DNA of 64,000 bases from Streptomyces albidochromogenes (GTDB taxonomy: Bacteria; Actinomycetota; Actinomycetes; Streptomycetales; Streptomycetaceae), in NCBI RefSeq assembly GCF_005981925.1, contig NZ_VBVX01000001.1, positions 1 to 64,000 of the forward strand, in the 5' to 3' direction. The notes under the pieces were generated by a model, which ran no database searches, was not told the DNA's origin, and saw only the letters and a list, made by a program, of their open reading frames with translations. This document shows, piece by piece, positions 54,222 through 62,300 of the stretch (the first letter of the stretch is position 1; each line of letters starts with the position of its first letter). Position numbers and translations under genes: made by a program.

Positions 54222-54609
54222 GCTTACTCCCGATGTCAGGTCCTCCACCCGCGAATGGACTCTTGACGCGTACCCAAACATCGTGGGTGAAGCCCACTCC
54301 GACCCGGCATACTCATGGAGCACGTACACGGGTACGCGCGGAGCAGGCGGAGGAGCCGGGCGTCCAGTCGCGCCGAGGACTTCCCACCTCTTTGACACGG
54401 CTGCCCGAGCGCTGTCGGCCGACCCATCCTTGATCGCGCCGGGCGCCGACAGGGTCAACCATCCGTGGCCCAGCAGGCGACGGTCGTCCAGGCACACTCG
54501 CCCGAGCCCGCCCCTGGTCCAATTCTGGCCGTGCCCACGGCTCAGTCTCCCGGCGGCCCGGGAGACCATTGAAGAACAGGAGAATGTCGCGGATCGCGAA
54601 GGAGGCACT
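54222..54609. other. divergent intergenic region
   Basis: About 390 bases between the USP gene and the STAS gene. No gene or DosR-type box is visible; it presumably holds both promoters. Confidence 0.4.
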
Positions 54610-54951
54610 GTGAACGGCGAATCCCCACTCACCTCGCCGACCGGGCCGGTCATGGCGGTTTCTGCCCCCGACGGCGGTCCGGTTGAGCTGGTCCTGGCCG
54701 GAGAGATCGGAACCGACGCCCTACGCGAGCTTGAGGAACTCCTCGGTGAGCCATCCCTACGCGAGGCCGACGAGTGGCTCGTCGACATGAGCCGAGTCAC
54801 CCGCCTTGATCTGGCGTGCGCCTACGCGCTGCTGCGGGCGTCCACTCTGAGGACGGAATCCGCCGCGCTCACGATCACCGGCGCCCGACGGGCTGTCCGG
54901 CGCACGCTGCGCCACGCCGGTCTCGACGCGATCGCTGGGACAGAGGGGTGA
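54610..54951 (+). CDS. STAS-domain protein
   Basis: A 113-residue protein starting at GTG 54610 with GGAGG 4 bases ahead. The fold is STAS-like: PVELVLAGEIGTDALRELEE, DEWLVDMSRVTRLDLACAYA, and a final helix RRTLRHAGLDAIAG. The usual phosphorylatable Ser in DSSG is replaced (RLDLAC), so phospho-switching may be lost. Function unknown; perhaps a sigma-regulation relic. Confidence 0.65.
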   Translation: MNGESPLTSPTGPVMAVSAPDGGPVELVLAGEIGTDALRELEELLGEPSLREADEWLVDMSRVTRLDLACAYALLRASTLRTESAALTITGARRAVRRTLRHAGLDAIAGTEG

Positions 54952-55018
54952 TGGTGGCCGACGGACACTGACACCAAGCGGATCCCGCCTTTGAGTGAGT
55001 AGCACTACCGTGATCGTG

Positions 55019-55072
55019 ATCCCCCTGGTGAAGGGCATCCCGCCGATCCGCTCCCGCCGGGGACCCCGGCGC
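55019..55072 (+). pseudogene. tiny IS5 fragment
   Basis: Codes for IPLVKGIPPIRSRRGPRR, the same stretch as PLVRGIPPIRSRRGPRR in the IS5 copy near 12060. Only about 55 bases remain. Confidence 0.6.
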
Positions 55073-55084
55073 ACTCTGCAGGGC

Positions 55085-55249
55085 GCCATCCCCCTTGGCG
55101 TCGATCGCATGCGTCAGCAGCGGCATGTTGCTGAAGACCTCATCGGGATCCGAACCGTTGGCGAGCAAGCGAGCCAGAGCCTCTGCATCCTCGTGCTCGA
55201 CCGCGTAATGGTCCGGGGTCCAGTGGTCACTCACGAGGGCATTCAACAA
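55085..55249 (-). pseudogene. ankyrin-repeat protein, 5' fragment
   Basis: MLNALVSDHWTPDHYAVEHE, then DAEALARLLANGSDPDEVFS and MPLLTHAIDAKGDG, the start of an ankyrin-repeat protein. It loses similarity where the IS5 fragment begins. Confidence 0.6.
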
Positions 55250-55331
55250 CGATGGACTCGTACCTACCAGCGACTATCTACGCAGTCGGTGACCCATTGA
55301 GATGAAATCTAAAAGCCTCGCGCGGCGCGGT

Positions 55332-55757
55332 CTACACGTCGATCGGACGGTGACCGGCGGAAGTATTCTGGTCCAGGCGGGCGCGGAGGGTGGTCGCGAA
55401 GTCCTCGGCGCGGGCCAGCTGGACGCGCAGCTTGTCGACCTGTTCGGTGGCGGCCTTCTCGTACTCCCGCAGGCGATCCAGCAGGGCCTCGCGTTCCCCG
55501 GCATCGGGGCCGGGCGCGCGGTCGAGGCGGTCGGTGGCCTCCAGCAAGTCGCGCATCTGGTCGAGGGTGAAGCCGAGCGGCTTCATGCGGCGGATGACCA
55601 TGAGGCGGGCGACGTCGGTCTCGGTGTAGAGGCGGAAGCCGCCCTGGGAGCGGGCCGAGGGGGCGACCAGGCCGGTCTCCTCGTAGTGCCGGATGGTGCG
55701 CAGGGACAGCTCCGTCCGCGCGGCGACTTCGCCGATCTGCATGTGCTTGTCGTCCAC
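55332..55757 (-). CDS. MerR-family transcriptional regulator
   Basis: A 141-residue protein: MQIGEVAARTELSLRTIRHY, the recognition motif, YTETDVARLMVIRRMKPLGF, and a long C-terminal coiled coil (DRLREYEKAATEQVDKLRVQ). No clustered cysteines, so probably not a metal sensor. It is divergent from the SulP gene; the palindrome at 55819 is the likely operator for both. Confidence 0.9.
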   Translation of the reverse strand: MDDKHMQIGEVAARTELSLRTIRHYEETGLVAPSARSQGGFRLYTETDVARLMVIRRMKPLGFTLDQMRDLLEATDRLDRAPGPDAGEREALLDRLREYEKAATEQVDKLRVQLARAEDFATTLRARLDQNTSAGHRPIDV

Positions 55758-55818
55758 GCCTGTGGTCCTGGCCCTTCTCGTCGTAGCGGACCGCGCTCCT
55801 GCGCGACCCCACCTATCC

Positions 55819-55838
55819 CTACTCTAACGTTAGGGTAG
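55819..55838. promoter_or_regulatory. MerR-type operator
   Basis: CTACTCTAACGTTAGGGTAG, a 20-bp inverted repeat (9 of 10 positions match), 62 bases upstream of the MerR gene and 325 upstream of SulP. Its place between divergent genes and its symmetry suggest MerR binding. Confidence 0.7.
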
Positions 55839-55931
55839 AGTTGCTGGTGGTGAAGGCGGGCCGTCCGCCCCGCCACTGCCGTTCCGGGGCCGATGGCGCC
55901 CCGGTGAAGATCCGATTCTTGCAGGAGAGAG

Positions 55932-55976
55932 CGTGCGCGAGCCCATGACGCCGATCGCCGCCGCCTGCCCGCCGTG
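55932..55976 (+). CDS. candidate 14-residue leader peptide of the SulP gene
   Basis: GTG 55932, behind GCAGGAGAGAGC, reads [14 protein letters not shown] and stops at TGA. It sits in the 325-base leader of the SulP gene. A Cys-Pro-Pro end could stall ribosomes and couple translation to sulfate or cysteine supply, as in known cysteine leader peptides, but only one cysteine is present. Speculative. Confidence 0.3.
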
Positions 55977-56163
55977 ACGCTTCGCCCTCGGATGTGAGCC
56001 GCTCGGCCGCGACTTCGCGCAGGCCCCGGTTCCGTCGTTTCTTCGACTTCCGGCCCGCCCCTTGCGGGCCGTCCGCGGGGCGCCGGCCCGGCTCCTCCGC
56101 GTTCTCCCGCACGCCCCGGCCTGCCAGTAGGGGTGTGCCCGAGCACGACAGGTACGCATCTCC

Positions 56164-57666
56164 TTGTCTTCTGCTGCTGTGACTCCCGCCGCGCGGCTGC
56201 GCGGCCTCAAGCCCGACTGGCTGAACAATCCGAAGGTCTGGCGTACCGAGGTCCTGGCCGGCCTGGTGGTCGCCCTGGCCCTGATCCCCGAGGCGATCTC
56301 GTTCTCGATCATCGCCGGTGTCGATCCGGCCGTTGGCCTGTTCGCCTCCTTCACCATGGCCGTGGTCATCTCGATCGTCGGCGGCCGCCGCGCGATGATC
56401 TCCGCCGCCACCGGCGCCATCGCCCTCGTGATCGCCCCCCTGAACCACGAGTACGGCCTGGGCTACCTGATCGCCGCGGTCATCCTCGCCGGCGTCATCC
56501 AGGTCGCCCTCGGGGCGCTCGGGGTGGCAAAGCTGATGCGGTTCGTGCCGCGCTCGGTGATGGTGGGCTTCGTCAACGCCCTCGCCATCCTGATCTTCAT
56601 GGCTCAGGTTCCCGAGATGACGGGCGTGCCGTGGCCGGTGTATCCGCTGATCGCGGCCGGGCTGGCGCTGATGGTGTTCTTCCCGAAGGTCACCACGGTG
56701 ATCCCAGCCCCGCTCGTCTCGATCGTCATCCTGACCGTCATCACGGTGGCGGCTGGCATCGCGGTGCCGACCGTGGGCGACAAGGGCGCCCTGCCCTCCT
56801 CCCTGCCGGTCCCCGGCCTGCCCGACGTGCCGTTCACCCTGGACACCCTGACCACCATCGCCCCCTACGCCTTCGCCATGGCGCTGGTCGGCCTGATGGA
56901 GTCCCTGATGACCGCCAAGCTGGTCGACGACATCACCGACACCCACTCCTCCAAGACCCGCGAGTCCATCGGCCAGGGCATCGCCAACATCGTCACCGGC
57001 TTCTTCGGCGGCATGGGCGGCTGCGCGATGATCGGCCAGACGATGATCAACGTGAAGGTCTCCGCCGCCCGCACACGCCTGTCCACCTTCCTCGCCGGTG
57101 TGTTCCTGATGGTGCTGTGCATCGTCTTCGGGCCGGTCGTCTCCGACATCCCGATGGCCGCCCTGGTCGCCGTCATGGTCATGGTGTCGTTCGCGACGTT
57201 CGACTGGCACTCCATCGCCCCCAAGACGCTTCGGCGGATGCTGGCCGGTGAGATCGCCGTCATGGCCATCACCGTGATCTGCGTGGTCGCCACCGAAAAC
57301 CTCGCCATCGGCGTCGTCGTCGGCTCCATCACCGCGATGGTCATCTTCGCCAAGCGCGTCGCCCACCTCGCCAACGTCACCGCCGTCACCGACCCCGACG
57401 GCAGCACGGTGGTCTACTCCGTGACCGGCGAACTGTTCTTCGCCTCCTCCAACGACCTCGTCGGCCAGTTCAACTACGCCACCGACCCCGACAAGGTCGT
57501 CATCGACCTGTCCGCAGCCCACATCTGGGACGCCTCCTCGGTCGCCGCCCTGGACGCCATCGAGACCAAGTACGCCCAACGCGGCAAGACCGTGGAGATC
57601 ATCGGCCTGAACGAGCCGAGCGCCGACCTCCACGGCAAGCTCACCGGCGAACTCACCAGCCACTGA
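56164..57666 (+). CDS. SulP-family inorganic anion transporter
   Basis: A 500-residue protein with about eleven transmembrane helices and a C-terminal STAS domain (about 405-495: [40 protein letters not shown]). Motifs [20 protein letters not shown] and [20 protein letters not shown] are typical of the SulP bacterial group. It moves sulfate, bicarbonate or a related anion. The start is taken as TTG 56164; a GTG 15 bases later is possible. It is controlled, probably, by the divergent MerR. Confidence 0.9.
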   Translation: MSSAAVTPAARLRGLKPDWLNNPKVWRTEVLAGLVVALALIPEAISFSIIAGVDPAVGLFASFTMAVVISIVGGRRAMISAATGAIALVIAPLNHEYGLGYLIAAVILAGVIQVALGALGVAKLMRFVPRSVMVGFVNALAILIFMAQVPEMTGVPWPVYPLIAAGLALMVFFPKVTTVIPAPLVSIVILTVITVAAGIAVPTVGDKGALPSSLPVPGLPDVPFTLDTLTTIAPYAFAMALVGLMESLMTAKLVDDITDTHSSKTRESIGQGIANIVTGFFGGMGGCAMIGQTMINVKVSAARTRLSTFLAGVFLMVLCIVFGPVVSDIPMAALVAVMVMVSFATFDWHSIAPKTLRRMLAGEIAVMAITVICVVATENLAIGVVVGSITAMVIFAKRVAHLANVTAVTDPDGSTVVYSVTGELFFASSNDLVGQFNYATDPDKVVIDLSAAHIWDASSVAALDAIETKYAQRGKTVEIIGLNEPSADLHGKLTGELTSH

Positions 57667-57674
57667 ACCCACCA

Positions 57675-57719
57675 CAGTGATGGCCGCCCCGGGCCCCAGC
57701 CCCGCGGCGGCCATCACTG
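57675..57719 (+). terminator. terminator after the SulP gene
   Basis: A 14-bp perfect stem CAGTGATGGCCGCC / GGCGGCCATCACTG, 9 bases after the stop codon. Confidence 0.85.
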
Positions 57720-57806
57720 CGTCCGGCCGGGGCCCCACTCCTCATGACAACGGACCCGCCGAGCCTGCTCGCCCTCACGCACCCGAGCCGATCGACCGCC
57801 ACTTGC

Positions 57807-57828
57807 AACCGGTACCCAGGTACAGGTT
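57807..57828. promoter_or_regulatory. MerR-type promoter operator
   Basis: AACCGGTACC, 2 bases, GGTACAGGTT (9 of 10 symmetric), overlapping a TTGCAA -35 candidate. It lies 52 bases ahead of the small gene at 57880, whose partner is a MerR gene. Confidence 0.65.
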
Positions 57829-57879
57829 TACCGTCGGAGATGTCCCCACCACCGGAACGTGACGACGGGAGTGAACGCG

Positions 57880-58215
57880 ATGAGTGATCTTGCGTGGGTG
57901 CCGCAGTCCTGCACCCTGCCCACCGAGGAGCGGCCCCTGCGGGTCGCCGAGTGGGATGTCCTGTTCGCCGAGCGGCTGACCTCGCTGTCCCGGCCGCAGC
58001 CCCTCCACCTGCGCCTTGACCTGGCCGGAGGAGAGGGCATGCAGGAGCGGGTCCGTGACCTGGTGGAGCGCGAGAGCGGCTGCTGCTCGTTCTTCACCTT
58101 CACCACCACCCCCGGCCAGGACCTGCTCCGGCTGGACATCGAGGTGGACCAGGCCCACGAGCCGGTCCTGGACGCGCTGGCCGCCCGGACCGCTGTCGCC
58201 GGGGAACAGCGGTGA
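57880..58215 (+). CDS. conserved small protein next to MerR
   Basis: A 111-residue soluble protein, MSDLAWVPQSCTLPTEERPL, with C11 and the adjacent pair C68-C69 in ERESGCCSFFTFT. Such proteins commonly precede a MerR gene in actinobacteria, so metal or thiol stress is a guess. The MerR start overlaps its stop by four bases. Confidence 0.75.
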   Translation: MSDLAWVPQSCTLPTEERPLRVAEWDVLFAERLTSLSRPQPLHLRLDLAGGEGMQERVRDLVERESGCCSFFTFTTTPGQDLLRLDIEVDQAHEPVLDALAARTAVAGEQR

Positions 58216-58400
58216 GCACGGGCCTGCGCAGCGGGCAGGTCGCCGAGGCGGCCGGGGTGAACGTCCAGACGCTGCGCTACTACGAGCGGCGCGGGCTGCT
58301 GGCCGAGCCGGAACGCAGCAACGGCGGCCACCGCCTGTACAGCGAGGACGCGGTGACCGCGCTGAGGGTGATCAAAGCCGCCCAGCGGCTCGGGTTCACC
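58212..58400 (+). pseudogene. MerR-family regulator, 5' part only
   Basis: GTG 58212 gives MSTGLRSGQVAEAAGVNVQT, LRYYERRGLLAEPERSNGGH and RLYSEDAVTALRVIKAAQRL GFTL. After about 63 residues the coding switches abruptly to the tail of a different gene (S2P) at about 58400. The dimerization and ligand part is lost. Confidence 0.8.
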
Positions 58401-58401
58401 C

Positions 58402-58881
58402 TTGGTCATCGGTTTCTTCATCATGATCGTCGCCAACGCGGAGCGGCGGCACGCCGGGCTGGCCGCAGCCCTGCACGGGGTACGCGCAGGCGATGCCATG
58501 TCGAGTCCGGTGGAAACCTGCCCCGACTGGCTGACCGTGGAACGCTGCATCGACGAAGTGGCCATGCGGGCCCGCCACTCCACCCTGCCCCTGATCGACT
58601 TCGAAGGACGCCCCAGCGGCATGGTCCACCTGCCACAGCTCGCGAAGACGCCGACGCCGCAGCGGGAGACATTGCGCGTACGTGACGTGGCAACCCCGCT
58701 GTCGCAGTACACCACATGCGCGCCCGACGACTTCCTCGAAGACGTACTGGAAAAGGTCCACCGGAGCAGCGGCATGCGGATCCTCGTCACCGACGGCCAG
58801 CACCTCATGGGCATCATCACCGCGCGAGACATCTCACGGCTCTTCCAACGCCACGCACTTCGCGGCAGGGAGAGGCGCTGA
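58402..58881 (+). pseudogene. site-2 protease (Rip3-like) C-terminal fragment with CBS pair
   Basis: LVIGFFIMIVANAERRHAGL (end of the last membrane helix), then a CBS pair: RAGDAMSSPVETCPDWLTVE, HSTLPLIDFEGRPSGMVHLP, RVRDVATPLSQYTTCAPDDF and SSGMRILVTDGQHLMGIITA. This is the tail of M50 proteases with CBS domains; Rip3-type proteases belong to the DosR-associated set in mycobacteria. The catalytic HExxH part is missing. Confidence 0.75.
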
Positions 58882-58967
58882 GCGGTGCGCGTCCAAGCCC
58901 GGTGGTGTGCGCGGCGCCTTTCATACGATCGGGTTCTTCTGCGCCCTCAGCCTTTGGCGGTAGGCGC

Positions 58968-59192
58968 TCAGGTCTTGACTCGGCGCAGTTCGATGTCCCG
59001 GTTCACGAACAGATGGACGTAACCACACCAGTAGCAGATCAGACCGGTCGCCGACTCGTCCGCCCACGCCATCTTCAGAAACTCGAGGCCGAAGCTGTTG
59101 AGCTTCACCTCGCGTACTCGGAATTGGTCGCTCTCGCATATGAGACAGCAGATCCATGTCCCGCCTACAGCGGCGTTCACCGGCTTGGCCAC
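58968..59192 (-). CDS. zinc-ribbon protein
   Basis: A 74-residue protein starting at GTG 59192 (GGGGGAGGAAAAACC ahead): C16xxC19 and C53xxC56 (ICCLICE; ICYWCGYVH), consistent with one zinc site, around a middle LNSFGLEFLKMAWADESATG. A broken copy of its second half is at 38234. It may bind nucleic acid or a protein partner; function unknown. The frame is also open from ATG 59237. Confidence 0.7.
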   Translation of the reverse strand: MAKPVNAAVGGTWICCLICESDQFRVREVKLNSFGLEFLKMAWADESATGLICYWCGYVHLFVNRDIELRRVKT

Positions 59193-59369
59193 GGTTTTTC
59201 CTCCCCCGAAGAGCTGCGGGACCGTTTCCCGGAGCATTCATGACGCATCTTGGCCACTTGCGAAGGTGCGCGGGTCACGGTCAGCCGTGTGCCATGCGAG
59301 CGAGCCGCCTTGATCCCGGCGAAGAAGGCACCGGTGCCGTAGGCACTCAGCTGCTGCGCGCCCGACAGG

Positions 59370-62300
59370 TCATTGGTCCGGGCCGCTTCCCCGCCGGGCC
59401 GCGTGTCGGCCCGGCGGGCGGCTCAGCAGGTGGCGGGGGTCCGCAGCGCGCGTGATGGCCGTTTCGACGGCGGCGACCCGGTCGGCGAGCAGACCGAGCG
59501 CGGCCACCGCCCGCCCGAAGGCGTCATCTTCTGTACTGCCGAGTGCTTGCACGCGGGCGTGCACCGCCGTGATGTCGGTCCAGCGAGCCGCCTGATCCTG
59601 GGTGAGCCTGCCGCGCAGGGCCGCGAGCTTGAGCAGGTTGAACTCGGCTCCGGTGGTGAGGGTTTGAGCTTCGCCCGTGTAGTGGTCGTCGATCACGGCG
59701 GCCAGCTCGTCGTCATTCATGACAGGGGAGATGCGGGCCGCGATCTTGCTCATGTTGCGGTACGAACCCTGGAGTTGGAAGGGCGGTTCGGTCCGGGTAG
59801 CGTCGGACTGGGCAGCGGAAGCCATGTACGCCTCGTTCACGGCCAGGACCGTCTCGCGGGCGGTGAGCAGGTGGCGCAGTACCGCGAGGATGCGGTCGAG
59901 CTCGGCCGGCGGGTACGGGTGGGTGAGCCGGTCGCGGCGAGCGCTCGGGTCCCCTGCGGTGAGACGTACCAGCAGGCCCAGGTCGGCACGCTCACGCCCG
60001 GCGAGTGGAGCGAGGACTGGGTGCGAGGTGAGGGCGTTCTCGACGAAGCTGAGCGCGAAGACGTCCTCCTTGCCGGTCAGGACGTCGCCGAGATTCCAGA
60101 CGTCGGCGCGGTTGGCAAGCATGTCCGGAATACGGAAGCGCCGGCCCGACTCGGTGTAGGGGTTGCCCGCCATGCAGACCGCGAAGCGCTTGCCTCGCAG
60201 ATCGTGGCCGTTCAAAGTACGGGTGGCGTCGCACAGCGGGATGAACTTCTGAAGCAGCTCCGGTGAGGTGTGCTGGATGTCGTCCAGGTACAGCAGAACG
60301 TTGTTGCCTGCCGCCAGCGCGAAGTCGACCTTCTCCATCTCCTTGCGGGCGGTGGCGTTCGGTGCCTCCGCAGGGTCGAGCGAGGTGACGTCATGGCCGA
60401 GGGCCGGTCCGTCGACCTTCACCAGGAGCATCCCGAGGCGGTCGGCGACGTACTCCATGAGGGTCGTCTTGCCGTAGCCGGGCGGCGAGAGGAGCAACAG
60501 CATCCCGCTGGTGTCGGTCCGCTTGCCGTCACCGGCGGCGCCGAGCTGCTTGGCGAGGCTGTCGCCGATGAGGGGCAGGTACACCTCGTCGACGAGGCGG
60601 TTGCGTACGAAGGAGGACATGACGCGTGGCCGGTACTCGTCCAGCCGCAGCCGGGCCTTTTCGGCAGCCACCAGGGCGGTTCTGCGCTGCTGGTAGGCGC
60701 GGAAGCCGGGCACCACCCGCTGGGTGAAGTCGCCGGTCCTGGCCAGGAATTCGTCGAGACGCAGGGCCAGGGCGCGGTGCCGGTCGATCCTGCGGTGCGT
60801 ACCCAGCAAGCCCTCCGCCCTGGCGGTCAGGGAGCCTGCCACATCGTGGCGCGCGAGGTCCGTGCAGACCTCGATGGCCACGGCTTCGGCGAGGTCGCCG
60901 GGGTCGACGTCCTCGCCGCAGGAAGCGGCGTACGAGACGAGCCAGCCCTCCACCAGCCGCCGCGCGGCGCCCGGGTTCCCGTCGGCGAGCCGGTCGCGCA
61001 CGTCGTCGGCGTACGGCGACGAGCCGACGGCCCGGCGGAACTTGTCGAGCAGCGTGCGGGCCTGAGGACTCGTCGCGAAGGACTCGCCGGTCGCCAGTTC
61101 CTCGACGAGATACTCGGAGGCGAGGGCGGAGAGTGCTCCTGCTTGAGCGAGGTCCGCACGCAGCGACTCCAGTGCCGGGGCCGTCCCGAACGTCTCCCGC
61201 GCCCGCACCAGGGACGCTGCCTCGCGCGTCCATGCCTGGCGCGTCTCCGGCGTCGTCCCGTGGGCCCAGAACAGCTGGGCGGCGGCGCGGTCCGCCGCCG
61301 GGTAGCGCAGGAGCCCGGCCTGGTCGTACAGCCGCAGCAGTACGGAGAGGATGGCCGCCGTGTCGTGGTCGTGGACGCCTCGCTCGTATCCCTCGTCGTA
61401 CGACGCCTCGGCGGCCTGCCGGACCAGACCCACCAGGTCCGCTGCGGCCAGGTCCTCGGGGCCGTGCTCGGCCAGCAGCCGCGCTGCCAGGTACTCCGCC
61501 CGGTAGACGTCCGCGTTCTCGGACGGCAGGAGCTGGTCCCAGTAGGCGCGCGTGTCCGCGAACTCCGAGTCGGTGTCGGTGACCGGGCGCCGGTAGCCCG
61601 TACCGGTGAGCGCGAAGGCCATGCCGCCGTCCGCGTGCGGTACGAGCGTGAGTTCGGGGGGCTGCGTGTTGACGGCGAACCGGTGCGTGCCCAGGCGGAT
61701 GGTGTCGCCGCCGTCCGTGTACAGTTCGGTACGGTCTTGCAGCGCGCGGCCTGCTTCCTGGCGGGCGGCCTTCAGCCTGCCCTCCAGCTCCTCCGCCCGC
61801 ACCTGGTCCCCGAGTCCGCGCAACTCCTCGACGGTGCGGCGGACCTTCGCCGCCATGGGATCGGAGGCGAAGTACGTGTTGACCGCGTCGAGGCTGTCCA
61901 GGGCAGCCGCCCGGCGGCCGATCGTCTCCAGGACGCGGCCGGCCGACCCGGCGAGGCGCTCCCCGCGTAGTGCGCGCGCGTCCTGCAGTGTCTGCCTGCG
62001 GCCGGAGAAGGCGTCGTGGACCTCGGCGCGCTTGTCCGCGATCTCGGCGAGGAAGCCGTCGTGGTCGGCGAAGCGCGACTCCAGGGTGTCCAGTTGGAGC
62101 AGCAGCCGTGCGAGCTGCGCGTCGCAGGCTGCCGGGGTGTCCACTGTGGCCAGTGCGCCGGTGACCGACTGACCGAGCAGGGCGAACTCCGCCGCGAACG
62201 CCGCCCGGCCCTCCCCGTCGAGGAGTTCCCGGCGCCTGGCCGCAAGTATGGCGCGGGCGCGGTTCAGGCCGCCCAGCACCTCGGCGATCCGCTCCAGGAT

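Noticed and set aside
54222-54609. DosR-type box near the USP gene at 53313
   Set aside because: Searched the interval; no sequence fits the consensus, so this USP is not assigned to the regulon.
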